Shown piece after piece: positions 53,294 to 61,623 of a stretch of DNA of 64,000 nt. This stretch comes from Azospirillum sp. TSO35-2 (GTDB lineage: Bacteria > Pseudomonadota > Alphaproteobacteria > Azospirillales > Azospirillaceae). The translations under genes were made by a program, and so were the position numbers. Positions within the stretch are counted from its first letter, which is position 1, and every line of letters begins with the position of its first letter. The notes beneath the pieces are model-generated. The model ran no database searches, was not told where the DNA came from, and worked only from the letters and a program-made list of their open reading frames with translations. The stretch lies in NCBI RefSeq assembly GCF_003116095.1, contig NZ_LGRA01000021.1:2513508-2577507 (forward strand). Direction: 5' to 3'.

Positions 53294-54625
53294 ATGGAGA
53301 TGAAGGATCTGATCGCGCTGGGCGACCGGCTTCTCGACATCGACGAGGCCAAGTTCCGTCAGGTCGTCGAGCTGCTGGAGCAGATGGGCGACCATCCCGA
53401 CATCCAGCGGACCATCGCCGTCATCCGCCCGCGGCTGGTGGAGTTGCGGCTGAACCGGCGGCCGACGCTGAAGCGCCTGTTCTGCGACCCGTTCGAGGAC
53501 CTGTTCGAGGCGCTGGGCAAGGCCGACCCGATGCCGCTGAGCGTGATCGAGCGGTCGCTGATGAACAGCCTGTGGCCGCTGGTCGAGGGGCAGATCGGCA
53601 AGGACCGGCTGCGCGCCTTCCGCCCGGCGCTGCAGGGCGGTCCCGAAAGCCGCGACCTGACGGTGGCCTTCTGGGCCGAGTGCGCCGCCGCGGTGACCGG
53701 CATCGCCGCCGCCACCGAGGCCGGGCGGTTCAACGACGCGCTGGAGATCCGGTTGAACCCGGCGCGGGTGCGGGCGATCGCCGACATCGCCGTCATCCTG
53801 TCGATCGCCCCGGAGATCGCCGAGCTGAAGGCGGCGCTGTCGCCCAAGCCGGTGGCGAGGCTGCACGCCGACCACACCGAGGCGATCCAGGCCATCGGCC
53901 GCCGCATCGCCCGCTCCAACCCGGACGCGCTGCGGATCTTCATCCTGCTCGGCGCCTCGCGGCTGTCCGACCCGTCGAAGCTGCTGAGCGGGCTGTGGGA
54001 CATGGATTTGGGGCTGAAGCCGGCCGACCGCGCCCAGCTGTTCATGGCGCTGACCGGCACGGTGGTCGCCCAGATGGAGGACCGCTCGCGCGCCTTCCAG
54101 AACGCCCCCGGCGCCGCGTCCGACCGCATGGCGGTCGCCGACCTGGCGCTCGATCTCGTCGCCAGCCTGGACGCCACGCGCAGCGCGATGGAGCACAGCC
54201 GCAACCGGGAGTTCGACCAGCGGCTGAAGGACGTGCGCAACTCGGTCCACGACATGGTGCGGACCCAGGTGCTGCAGGACGCCGACAGCGGCATCGTCGC
54301 CGCCCTCGGCGCGCTCGACGGCAAGGCGGGGGACCGCGCCCATCTGGCCAACGCCGAGAATCAGGCGCGGGCGCTGCGCAAATGCTCGACCATCGCCGAC
54401 CAGCTCGGCCTGCGCGGCGAGCTGCGCGCGGTGACGCAGAAGACCACGGCGACCCTGACCGAGAAGGCCCAGCAGGCGCTGGCTGGCGGGGCAAGCGGCG
54501 GGGCGGGCGGCGGGGCGGGCGACACGCGCGCCGGCTACACCGCCATCCGCATGATCGAGCTGATTGCCGGTCCGGCCGAGGCGAACAAGATCATGGACTC
54601 GATTCTGAACGGCGGACGGCGTTAA
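53294..54625 (+). CDS. Protein of unknown function, second of a two-gene unit (443 residues)
   Basis: No recognised family. It starts MEMKDLIALGDRLLDIDEAK and is predicted soluble and alpha-helical. Conserved-looking segments are RRPTLKRLFCDPFEDLFEAL, PLSVIERSLMNSLWPLVEGQ and FILLGASRLSDPSKLLSGLW. A Gly/Ala-rich flexible linker (GGASGGAGGGAGDT) precedes a C-terminal helix ending IMDSILNGGRR. It follows the 52188 gene by two bases. The long frame that begins in that gene is a shadow. Confidence 0.8.
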   Translation: MEMKDLIALGDRLLDIDEAKFRQVVELLEQMGDHPDIQRTIAVIRPRLVELRLNRRPTLKRLFCDPFEDLFEALGKADPMPLSVIERSLMNSLWPLVEGQIGKDRLRAFRPALQGGPESRDLTVAFWAECAAAVTGIAAATEAGRFNDALEIRLNPARVRAIADIAVILSIAPEIAELKAALSPKPVARLHADHTEAIQAIGRRIARSNPDALRIFILLGASRLSDPSKLLSGLWDMDLGLKPADRAQLFMALTGTVVAQMEDRSRAFQNAPGAASDRMAVADLALDLVASLDATRSAMEHSRNREFDQRLKDVRNSVHDMVRTQVLQDADSGIVAALGALDGKAGDRAHLANAENQARALRKCSTIADQLGLRGELRAVTQKTTATLTEKAQQALAGGASGGAGGGAGDTRAGYTAIRMIELIAGPAEANKIMDSILNGGRR

Positions 54626-54665
54626 GTGCACGCCGTCGCAGGGACGTGGTCGGGAGGAGCGGAGC

Positions 54666-55037
54666 ATGGGTTCGGGATACACGGGTTGGGCACTGCCGAT
54701 CGAGGAGCGCGACCGTCTGCTGGCCCTTGTCCCGCCGCGGTACGAACGGCTGGTCGCCGATCATGTGACGCAGACCTTCGGCGCCGGCGCGCATGACCCG
54801 CTGCCCACCGCCACCCAGGCCGAGGTGATCGGCGTCGTCGACGACGACGAGGGCGTCCAGGCGCTGGTCGTCGCCATCGACGGCACCAGCGAGCGCCCCG
54901 ACGGCTCGACCTACCACATCACCTGGTCGCTGCAGGGCGACCGCAAGCCCGTCGACTCCAACGACGTCATCCGCAACTACGGCTGGCATCCGGTGGAACC
55001 GGTGACGATCCGGCTGGTTCCCCGCTTCTTCGGTTAG
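54666..55037 (+). CDS. Small protein with two HxT motifs, possible 2H-phosphoesterase relative
   Basis: 123 residues. ATG 54666 follows GGGAGGAGCGGAGC. The sequence has two HxT motifs, DHVTQTFG (His33, Thr35) and YHITWSLQ (His84, Thr86), each followed by hydrophobic residues, as in the 2H phosphoesterase superfamily (LigT, RNA 2',3'-cyclic phosphodiesterases). The protein is shorter than typical members and has GYTGWALPIEERDRLLALVP at the start and NYGWHPVEPVTIRLVPRFFG at the end. Function is a hypothesis. Its stop overlaps the convergent phosphatase stop by four bases. Confidence 0.7.
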   Translation: MGSGYTGWALPIEERDRLLALVPPRYERLVADHVTQTFGAGAHDPLPTATQAEVIGVVDDDEGVQALVVAIDGTSERPDGSTYHITWSLQGDRKPVDSNDVIRNYGWHPVEPVTIRLVPRFFG

Positions 55038-57028
55038 GACACCGCCTCGGCGGCCTCCGCCACCGGCAACAGGCGGCGCATCACCAGACAGACCAGGTCG
55101 CCGGCCAGCACGCCGTCGGTGCCGGCGTGGGCCTGGACCGAGCGCAGGACCAGGTCGGCGCGGTCGCGGGCCGACATGCCGCGGCTGAGCTGCAGGGCCG
55201 AGGCGAGGCGCGCCTCGCCGAACGGCTCGCGCTGGGCGTCGGCCGAGCGCAGCACGCCGTCGGTGCACAGGAACAGCGTCTCGTCCTGGTTGAGGACCAC
55301 CGTCGCCTCGGCGTAGGGCGCGCCGCGGCGGACGCCCAGCGCCGGGCCGCCGGCTTCCGACAGGAACTCGACGCCGCCATCGACCAGCACGCGGCAGGCG
55401 CCGCGATGGCCGGCGGCGGCGTGCAGCAGCGTGCCGGCGACGCGGTCGTAGACGGCGATGAAGGCGGTGGCGAAGCCGTTGAACGGGCTTTCGCCGCACA
55501 GCCGGTCGTTCGCCGCCGTCAGGATCGCCGCGGGGGAGGCGCCGGGACGCGCCACCTCGCGGATCGCCCCGCGCACCATCAGCATCAGGAAGGCCGCCGG
55601 CACGCCGCCGCCCGACACGCCGGCGGTGACCAGCAGGGTGTGGCGCTCGTCCAGCTCGATCACGTCGTAGAAGTCGCCGCTGACCGTGTGGGCGGGCACC
55701 AGCGCGCCGTAGAACTGGCTGTCGCGCCCGGCCGGCAACTGGCGCGGCAGCAGGCCGGCCTGGACGTCGCGGGCGGCGCGCTGCTCCTCCTCGATCAGCT
55801 GTTCGGCGGCGGCCAGCTTCTCGCTCTGGTTTTCCAGCTCCGCCCCGCGCATGACCAGCTGGGCGTCCAGCGTCTCCTCGCGCGCCGAGGCCTCCATCGC
55901 CATGCGGCGGAAGACGCGGGACAGCCGGCCGAACTCGTCGTCGCGGTCGGCCGCCTCGTTCAGCGTGAAGGGGTTGAAGCGCCCGGCCTCCACCGCCTTG
56001 ACCGCCTCGCTCAGCCGCTCCACCGGCGCCATCTGGTCGCGGGCGAAGCGGAGCGCGGCGTAGATGCCCAGCGCCAGCACCACCACGCCCAGCAGCCCGC
56101 CGATCTTGATCTGGCGCCGCACCATCGCCGCCGGTTCGTCGTAGGGCACCCGCACCACCGCCACCGCCGGCACGCCGCCGGCGTTCGACGCCGACGCGGG
56201 CGCGGCGGCGAGCTTGACCGGCGCCAGCGCCAGCAGGCTGTCGCCCTCCACCCGAAGCTGGATGTCGCCGCCGGTCAGCGCCTTGGCGGCGGCGGTCCCG
56301 GTGTCCGACAGCGGTCCGCCGCCGCTCCCGCCGACCACGGCGCCGCGGGCCAGCACCCGGCCGTCGCGGTCGAGCAGCCACGCCGCCTCCACCGCGCGAC
56401 TGCCGATCAGCCCGTCGATGACGCCGTCGGTGCCGCCCTTGCGCACGATGTCGCCCAGCCGCCGCACGTCGGCGCCGACCTGGACGATGCGCGGCTTGTC
56501 CACCCCGGCAACCCCGGCGAACTTCATCAGCTTGCCGTTCTCCACCGCCGGTTCCGACACCACCGAGGCCGGCGAACGGGTCAGCAGCCCGGCATAGGCG
56601 GCCTGGCGCGGCTGGCCCTTGGCATCCTGGCCGAAGGTGACGTCGGGGCCGGGCACATTGTGCAGATAGGCACGGCCGCGGTTGTCGGTGATCCACATCT
56701 CGTCCGGGCCGCCGGCCTCGGCGATCTGCTTCAGCCGGTCGCTGAGCGCGCGGGGCGCCATCTTCGCCGCCTCCGCCAGCGCCACCAGATGGGCGGTCAG
56801 CGTCGCCTCCGACAACAGCCGGTCGGCCAGCAGCGCGTCGACCTCCTGCGGGATGTCGCGCGCCTGGGCGGCGCCGCGGGCGAGCAGGCCGGCGGCCAGC
56901 CGCGCCTGACCCTCGATCCGGTCGGTCAGCGCGCTGCGCATCGTCCAGGACATCGTCGTGGTGATCGCCACCACCGCCAGCAACACCAGACCGGTGACCA
57001 GCAGGATCAAACGCTGTTGGAACGTCAT
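55034..57028 (-). CDS. SpoIIE-type (PP2C) serine phosphatase with HAMP and membrane domain
   Basis: 664-residue membrane-anchored regulator. TM1 is at 7-29 (LILLVTGLVLLAVVAITTTM), TM2 near 330-350 (IGGLLGVVVLALGIYAALRF), with a 280-residue periplasmic sensor region between. HAMP-like and coiled-coil segments (about 350-460) lead to a PP2C/SpoIIE phosphatase: ALVPAHTVSGDFYDVI, AGVSGGGVPAAFLMLMVR, HAAAGHRGACRVL and ETLFLCTDGVLRSAD, with metal-binding aspartates. Such proteins dephosphorylate anti-anti-sigma factors in stress or motility switches. No anti-sigma or anti-anti-sigma gene is in the window. Confidence 0.92.
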   Translation of the reverse strand: MTFQQRLILLVTGLVLLAVVAITTTMSWTMRSALTDRIEGQARLAAGLLARGAAQARDIPQEVDALLADRLLSEATLTAHLVALAEAAKMAPRALSDRLKQIAEAGGPDEMWITDNRGRAYLHNVPGPDVTFGQDAKGQPRQAAYAGLLTRSPASVVSEPAVENGKLMKFAGVAGVDKPRIVQVGADVRRLGDIVRKGGTDGVIDGLIGSRAVEAAWLLDRDGRVLARGAVVGGSGGGPLSDTGTAAAKALTGGDIQLRVEGDSLLALAPVKLAAAPASASNAGGVPAVAVVRVPYDEPAAMVRRQIKIGGLLGVVVLALGIYAALRFARDQMAPVERLSEAVKAVEAGRFNPFTLNEAADRDDEFGRLSRVFRRMAMEASAREETLDAQLVMRGAELENQSEKLAAAEQLIEEEQRAARDVQAGLLPRQLPAGRDSQFYGALVPAHTVSGDFYDVIELDERHTLLVTAGVSGGGVPAAFLMLMVRGAIREVARPGASPAAILTAANDRLCGESPFNGFATAFIAVYDRVAGTLLHAAAGHRGACRVLVDGGVEFLSEAGGPALGVRRGAPYAEATVVLNQDETLFLCTDGVLRSADAQREPFGEARLASALQLSRGMSARDRADLVLRSVQAHAGTDGVLAGDLVCLVMRRLLPVAEAAEAVS

Positions 57029-57277
57029 GGGATTGCGCCCGCCCCTTCAAAGTGGCTGTGCCGTGCGGCACCACCCACCGCTTCTACCGGGCCGGGGCGC
57101 GCAAGTCCAGGCGCGGTGGGACGCACCCCGCCGTGGTCACGACGACCCCAGGTGGTGGCCGGGCCGGAAGCACACCGATGCGCAACAATGCGAACGCGCG
57201 CGCGACATTATCCTTTTCGTAACCAGAGGCTCCGTAAGACGGAGGATGTCCCGCTCCCCTGCTGTCGGTGCACGCCC

Positions 57278-57652
57278 ATGCCGATGAATGTCCTGGAGGT
57301 CGCCGTCTACGCGATGGTCCTCACCGCAAGCCAGCCGCACCCGTTCGAATGCGTGGCGGTCAAGCCGGCCGGGGTGAACTGCACCAATGGCCTGAGCGCG
57401 AAGGAGGACGGGCCGAACCTGCTGTTCAACACCGGCGTCCAGGTGCGCAAGGACCGGCAGGGCCGCGTCAGCCTGAGCAACGGCCTGCAAACCCGCTTCG
57501 ACAGCTCCGCCTGGGTCGAATTCCAGGACGCCGGCCAGACGCCGGTGGTCAGCGTCCGCAAGACCGGGCCGATGCGCTTCAAATTCTCCAACGGCCTGCA
57601 GTGCGAGGCGATGGGCAACCCGGAAGACATGGCGCGCTGCTACCGGCCCTGA
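57278..57652 (+). CDS. Hypothetical small protein (124 residues)
   Basis: Starts MPMNVLEVAVYAMVLTASQP, a weak signal-like hydrophobic stretch, followed by polar, beta-rich sequence with HPFECVAVKPAGVNCTNGL, VRKDRQGRVSLSNGLQTRFD and RFKFSNGLQCEAMG; four cysteines could pair in an exported protein. The repeated S(N)NGLQ elements suggest short internal duplication. There is no strong ribosome site. I do not recognise the family. The much longer frame that contains it is a shadow of the phosphatase gene. Confidence 0.6.
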   Translation: MPMNVLEVAVYAMVLTASQPHPFECVAVKPAGVNCTNGLSAKEDGPNLLFNTGVQVRKDRQGRVSLSNGLQTRFDSSAWVEFQDAGQTPVVSVRKTGPMRFKFSNGLQCEAMGNPEDMARCYRP

Positions 57653-57685
57653 ACCTCATATGGGCCGGCAACAGCGGGCACCGGA

Positions 57686-58066
57686 TCAGCGGCGCAGGCC
57701 GCGCCGTTCCATCTCGTCCTCGACCGCCTGACGGTCCTGCCGGACCCGGCGCTGCTCGTCGGCCAGCCGGTCGTACTGGTTCCTGAGGTCGCGGTCGGAA
57801 TAGTCGCTGTAGGCGTTGCCGCGGCCACTGGCGGACGAGCCTTCATAACGGCGGTCGTCGCGGCTCCGGTCATCGCGGGCCCGGCCGGTCTGCGTCCCCG
57901 TCCGGTCGTCCGGGTAGTTGTTCGGGTTGACCGCCCGGTTCAACTGGTCGAGCGCCCCGCCCCACCCGCTGCCCTGCCCGCCGCCTTGCGACTGGGCGAG
58001 AACCGGCGACGAGAGGGCCAGAAAGGCCGTGGCCGCCAGGGCAACCACCGGAAAACATGCGCGCAT
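57686..58066 (-). CDS. Exported highly charged protein (126 residues)
   Basis: Signal peptide MRACFPVVALAATAFLALSS ending at PVLAQ. The mature part is Gly/Ser-rich then strongly Arg/Asp-rich, with RARDDRSRDDRRYEGSSAS and a C-terminal coiled-coil-like LADEQRRVRQDRQAVEDEME ending RRGLRR. ATG 58066 has GGGAG upstream. It is probably periplasmic; function unknown. Low-complexity composition makes homology searches weak. Confidence 0.65.
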   Translation of the reverse strand: MRACFPVVALAATAFLALSSPVLAQSQGGGQGSGWGGALDQLNRAVNPNNYPDDRTGTQTGRARDDRSRDDRRYEGSSASGRGNAYSDYSDRDLRNQYDRLADEQRRVRQDRQAVEDEMERRGLRR

Positions 58067-58125
58067 CGGACGATCTCCCTCGATCGGTTGTCGTTTTCAA
58101 GGACAACCGCCGGGGACGCCATATG

Positions 58126-59097
58126 TCACGCCGCCGCCAGCTCCGGATCGGGACCCAGCCCGCCGCGGCCGTGCGGCGCGTCGAGGTCGAGGCGCGGCCC
58201 CTTCGGCACGATCCCCGTCGGGTTGATGGTCGGGTGGCTGCCGTAATAGTGCCGCTTGATGTGGTCGAAATCGACCGTCGCCGCCACGCCCGGCACCTGA
58301 TAGAGGTCGCGCAGATAGCCCGACAGATGCGGGTAGTCGGCGATGCGCTGCCGGTTGCATTTGAAATGCCCGACATAGACGGCGTCGAACCGCACCAGCG
58401 TGGTGAACAGCCGCCAGTCCGCCTCGGTCAGCCGGTTGCCGACCAGCCAGCGCTGCGTCGCCAGCCGGGCGTCCAACTCGTCCAGCGCGGCGAACAGCGC
58501 GTCGAAGGCGGCCTCGTACTTGTCCTGGGCGGTGGCGAAGCCGGCCTTGTAGACGCCGTTGTTGACCCGGTCGTAGACGAAGGCGTTGACGCGGTCGATC
58601 TCCTCCACCAGGTCGGGCGGGCAATAGTCGGCCTTCGCGTCGGTGAAGGCGTCGAACGCGCGGTTGAGCATGCGGATGATCTCCGCCGACTCGTTGTTCA
58701 CGATGGCCCCGGTCTTTTTGTCCCACAGCACCGGCACCGTCACCCGGCCGCTGTAGCCCGGCTTGGCGCGGGTGTAGACCTCGTGCAGGCGGGTGGCGCC
58801 GGTGACCGCCTCCGGCTGCGGGAAGGTCCAGCCCTCCGCCAGCATCAGCGGGTCGACGACGCTGACGCCGATCACCGCGTCCAGCCGCTTCAGCGCCCGG
58901 AAGATCAGCGTGCGGTGCGCCCAGGGGCAGGCCAGCGACACCATCAGGTGATAGCGCCCGGCCTCCGCCGGGAAGGGGGTGGAGCCGTCGGCCGACACCC
59001 GGTCGCGGAACTGCGCCTCCGTGCGGACGAACGCGCCGCCGGTCGTCTTGGTGTCGTACCACTGGTCGTGCCATTGTCCGTCGATCAGCAGGCCCAC
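58126..59097 (-). CDS. yqjG: Glutathionyl-hydroquinone reductase
   Basis: Reduces glutathionyl-hydroquinones (GS-HQs) to hydroquinones with glutathione, a Xi-class glutathione transferase. 323 residues. The catalytic cysteine is Cys57 in SLACPWAHRTLIFRAL. Other family segments are VPVLWDKKTGAIVNNESAEI and HIKRHYYGSHPTINPTGIVP at the C-terminus, a strong Xi-class hallmark. The start is GTG 59097 with GGGAGG upstream. It lies downstream of wrbA on the same strand across a 182-base, hairpin-rich gap; the pair suits quinone detoxification. Confidence 0.95.
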   Translation of the reverse strand: MGLLIDGQWHDQWYDTKTTGGAFVRTEAQFRDRVSADGSTPFPAEAGRYHLMVSLACPWAHRTLIFRALKRLDAVIGVSVVDPLMLAEGWTFPQPEAVTGATRLHEVYTRAKPGYSGRVTVPVLWDKKTGAIVNNESAEIIRMLNRAFDAFTDAKADYCPPDLVEEIDRVNAFVYDRVNNGVYKAGFATAQDKYEAAFDALFAALDELDARLATQRWLVGNRLTEADWRLFTTLVRFDAVYVGHFKCNRQRIADYPHLSGYLRDLYQVPGVAATVDFDHIKRHYYGSHPTINPTGIVPKGPRLDLDAPHGRGGLGPDPELAAA

Positions 59098-59128
59098 GGT
59101 TCCCTCCCTTCGGTCGGTATCATCTCGA

Positions 59129-59160
59129 CGGCCCTTGATGGTGACCCATCAAGGGCCGTT
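59129..59160 (-). promoter_or_regulatory. Perfect 14-bp hairpin between wrbA and yqjG
   Basis: ACGGCCCTTGATGG and its exact complement flank the loop TGAC. It sits 31 bases before the yqjG start on the transcribed strand, so it could limit read-through from wrbA or affect yqjG translation. There is no U-tract. Two further short perfect hairpins lie at 59176-59191 and 59199-59216. Confidence 0.5.
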
Positions 59161-59236
59161 GCCTCAATCGCCGGCGCGGGCGTCCGCCCGCTTGGCTTCG
59201 CGGGCATGTGCCCGCGGAGCCGCCGTCGCGGCCCTC

Positions 59237-59269
59237 CAAAGGCACCGGACAGCATCCGGCGCCTTTGGC
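59237..59269 (-). terminator. Hairpin downstream of wrbA
   Basis: CCAAAGGC-A-CCGGA pairs with TCCGG-C-GCCTTTGG with one mismatch; it begins 10 bases past the wrbA stop. It lacks a U-tract, so termination may be partial. Confidence 0.45.
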
Positions 59270-59279
59270 TTCAGCGCGA

Positions 59280-59882
59280 TCAACCGTGCAGCTTCGTCGC
59301 GATCTCGGCGATGTGGCGGCCCTGGTAGCGGGCGCCGTCCAGCTCGACCGCGCTCGGCCGGCGCGAGCCGTCGCCGCCGGCGATGGTGCTGGCGCCGTAG
59401 GGCGAGTTGCCCATCACCTCGCTCACGCCCATCTGCCCCTGGAAGGCATAGGGCAGCCCGACGATCACCATGCCCAGATGCAGCAGCACGATGTGGGTGC
59501 TGAGGATCGTGCTCTCCTGCCCGCCATGCTGGGTGCCGGTGGAGGTGAAGGCGCCGCCGACCTTGCCGACCAGCGCGCCGCGGGCCCACAGCCCGCCGGT
59601 CTGGTCGAGGAAGTTCTTCATCTGCGCCGCCATGTTGCCGTAGCGGGTCGGCGTGCCGATGATGATCGCGTCGTACTGCGGCAGCTCGTCGACGGTGGCG
59701 ACCGGGATGTTGCTCTCGTCCTTGTAGTGGGCGGACTGGCGGACGCTGTCCGGCACCAGTTCGGGCACGCGCTTCACCGCGACCTCGGTCCCGGCGACGC
59801 CGCGGGCGCCCTCGGCCACCGCCTGCGCCATCTCCGACACGTGACCCCAGCTGCTGTAGTAGAGCACCAGAACCTTCGCCAT
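59280..59882 (-). CDS. wrbA: NAD(P)H:quinone oxidoreductase WrbA
   Basis: FMN-dependent flavodoxin-fold reductase, 200 residues. FMN-binding loops are VLVLYYSSWGHVSEMAQAVA (4-23), PTRYGNMAAQMKNFLDQTGG and TSTGTQHGGQE. VMGNSPYGASTIAGGDGSRR near the C-terminus is diagnostic of WrbA. It reduces quinones by two electrons and protects from redox stress. ATG 59882. It is divergent from a LysR regulator with a classic operator between them, so LysR control in response to quinone or oxidant stress is likely. Confidence 0.96.
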   Translation of the reverse strand: MAKVLVLYYSSWGHVSEMAQAVAEGARGVAGTEVAVKRVPELVPDSVRQSAHYKDESNIPVATVDELPQYDAIIIGTPTRYGNMAAQMKNFLDQTGGLWARGALVGKVGGAFTSTGTQHGGQESTILSTHIVLLHLGMVIVGLPYAFQGQMGVSEVMGNSPYGASTIAGGDGSRRPSAVELDGARYQGRHIAEIATKLHG

Positions 59883-59999
59883 CGTCGCCACTCCCGTTTT
59901 GGTTGTCGTTTCGCGGTGGTCGCGGCAAACGGCGCCGCCCGCGGTTCCCCAGAGATAGGGCGTCGGCGCGATTCTGGTAATACCGGATCTTGGCACCTC

Positions 60000-60022
60000 A
60001 TTGTTTCTGGGTGTAGAACAAT
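60000..60022. promoter_or_regulatory. LysR-type operator (ATTGTT-N11-AACAAT)
   Basis: A perfect 6-bp inverted repeat with an 11-base spacer containing the T-N11-A pattern of LysR regulators. It lies in the 143-bp wrbA-lysR space and ends three bases before the lysR ATG, so it overlaps the lysR ribosome site and could mediate autorepression. Confidence 0.75.
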
Positions 60023-60025
60023 GCC

Positions 60026-60991
60026 ATGGATCGCCTCGACGACATGCTCGCCTTCATCAAGGTGGTGGACACCAAGAGCTTCACCGCCGCCGCCGACCGG
60101 CTCAACCTGTCGAAGTCGGTGGTCTCCCGCCGCATCGGCGAGCTGGAGAACCGGCTGGGCGCCCGGCTGCTGAACCGCACCACCCGCAAGCTCAGCCTGA
60201 CCGAGGTCGGACAGGCCTATTACGAGCGCTGCAGCCGCATCCTCGCCGACCTGGAGGAGGCGGAGCAGGCGGTCGCCGACCTGCACGCCGCGCCGCGCGG
60301 CCGGCTGAAGCTGAACGCGCCGGTCAGCTTCGGCGTGCTGCACCTCGCCCCGGCGGTGGCGGAGTTCCTGGAGCGTTACCCGTCGATCGAGATCGACATG
60401 GACCTGAACGACCGTTTCGTCGATCTGGTCGACGAGGGGTACGATCTGGCGATCCGCATCGGCCGGCTGCGCGACAGCTCGCTGATCGCCCGGAAGCTGG
60501 CGCCGGCCCGCGTCGCGCTGTGCGCCAGCCCGGCCTATCTGAAGAAGCACGGCATCCCGGAGACGCCGGAGGATCTGGGCCGGCACAGCTGCCTGCTCTA
60601 CACCAACCTGCCCTCGCCGGAGCTGTGGCCGTTCATGGTCGACGGCGAGCTGCGCAACATCCGGGTGTCGGGACCGATCCGCAGCAACAACGGCGACCTG
60701 CTGCGCGAGGCGGCGATCGCCGGGCTGGGTCTGGTGATGTCGCCGACCTTCCTGTGCGGCGAGGCGCTGTCGCGCGGCGAACTGGTCACCGTCCTGCCCC
60801 GCCATGTGCCGTCGGACACCAGCGTCAACGCGGTCTACCCGCAGAACCGCCACCTGTCGCCCAAGGTGCGGGTGTTCGTCGATTTCCTGGTGCAGCGCTT
60901 CGGCCCGCGCCCCTATTGGGACTGCGCGCTGCTGGCGACCATGGCGGCGGATGTGGACACGGAACTGGACGCCGAACCCGGCGCGCTCTGA
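60026..60991 (+). CDS. LysR-family transcriptional regulator
   Basis: 321 residues. The winged helix-turn-helix (1-60) reads MLAFIKVVDTKSFTAAADRL then SKSVVSRRIGELENRLGARL. The C-terminal periplasmic-binding-like effector domain spans about 90-300. It belongs to the group often found next to quinone reductases or dehydrogenases. It is transcribed divergently from wrbA with an operator at 60000-60022. ATG 60026. The inducer is unknown, probably a quinone or electrophile by analogy. Confidence 0.93.
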   Translation: MDRLDDMLAFIKVVDTKSFTAAADRLNLSKSVVSRRIGELENRLGARLLNRTTRKLSLTEVGQAYYERCSRILADLEEAEQAVADLHAAPRGRLKLNAPVSFGVLHLAPAVAEFLERYPSIEIDMDLNDRFVDLVDEGYDLAIRIGRLRDSSLIARKLAPARVALCASPAYLKKHGIPETPEDLGRHSCLLYTNLPSPELWPFMVDGELRNIRVSGPIRSNNGDLLREAAIAGLGLVMSPTFLCGEALSRGELVTVLPRHVPSDTSVNAVYPQNRHLSPKVRVFVDFLVQRFGPRPYWDCALLATMAADVDTELDAEPGAL

Positions 60992-61013
60992 CGGCCTGCC
61001 GCCAGGACCGCCC

Positions 61014-61406
61014 TTACGACGGCGAGTTCGGCCGGCGGCGGGAGCGCAGGTTCAGCGCGGTGGCGAAGGTCGTCTGCGGACCGACCACCGGGCCCTGCGG
61101 CACCGGCTTCTTCGGCGCGGTGGACAGGAAGCCGCCGACCCGGCTGCGCAGTTCGACCGCATGGTGCGCCGCCTCGTCCGCGTTGCCCGCCACCTGGCGG
61201 CGGACCTCCGGATCGAGCGTGTTGAAGGCGCGCGAGGCGAACTCGAAGGCCGGCTGCGACTTGGTGGCGATCACCTGGCGCAACGCCTTGGACACCAGGA
61301 CCGTATCCAGCCCGCCCGGCCCTTCCACCCCATCCAGCACGTCGGCGAGGATGCCGATGGCCTGGATCGTGCGGTTGTCGTCCAACGAAAGGTCTTGCGC
61401 GTCCAT
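61014..61406 (-). CDS. Hypothetical protein (130 residues)
   Basis: Soluble, helical, no signal peptide. The core is RTIQAIGILADVLDGVEGPG, LVSKALRQVIATKSQPAFEF and NADEAAHHAVELRSRVGGFL, followed by a Pro-rich region and a basic C-terminus SRRRPNSPS. I do not recognise a family. The start is ATG 61406. It is convergent with the LysR gene, 22 bases apart. Confidence 0.6.
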   Translation of the reverse strand: MDAQDLSLDDNRTIQAIGILADVLDGVEGPGGLDTVLVSKALRQVIATKSQPAFEFASRAFNTLDPEVRRQVAGNADEAAHHAVELRSRVGGFLSTAPKKPVPQGPVVGPQTTFATALNLRSRRRPNSPS

Positions 61407-61623
61407 ACGGGTCTTCCGATCGTCTCAAGCGGCCCAGCGGGCGCTGCGGCGGTGGGCACCGGAGCGGTTCGGGTCTTGCCCCCGTCTTGGCCTCGGGAGG
61501 CACACCCGGTTTGCACCAGAAGCGAATCATAGTGGCTGTGCCGCCATCTGGCAATGGACGCCCGCCCGGCCGCCGGCGAAATCGTTAAGATCGTGCCGTC
61601 CGGGTCACGGACCGGGCCGACGC

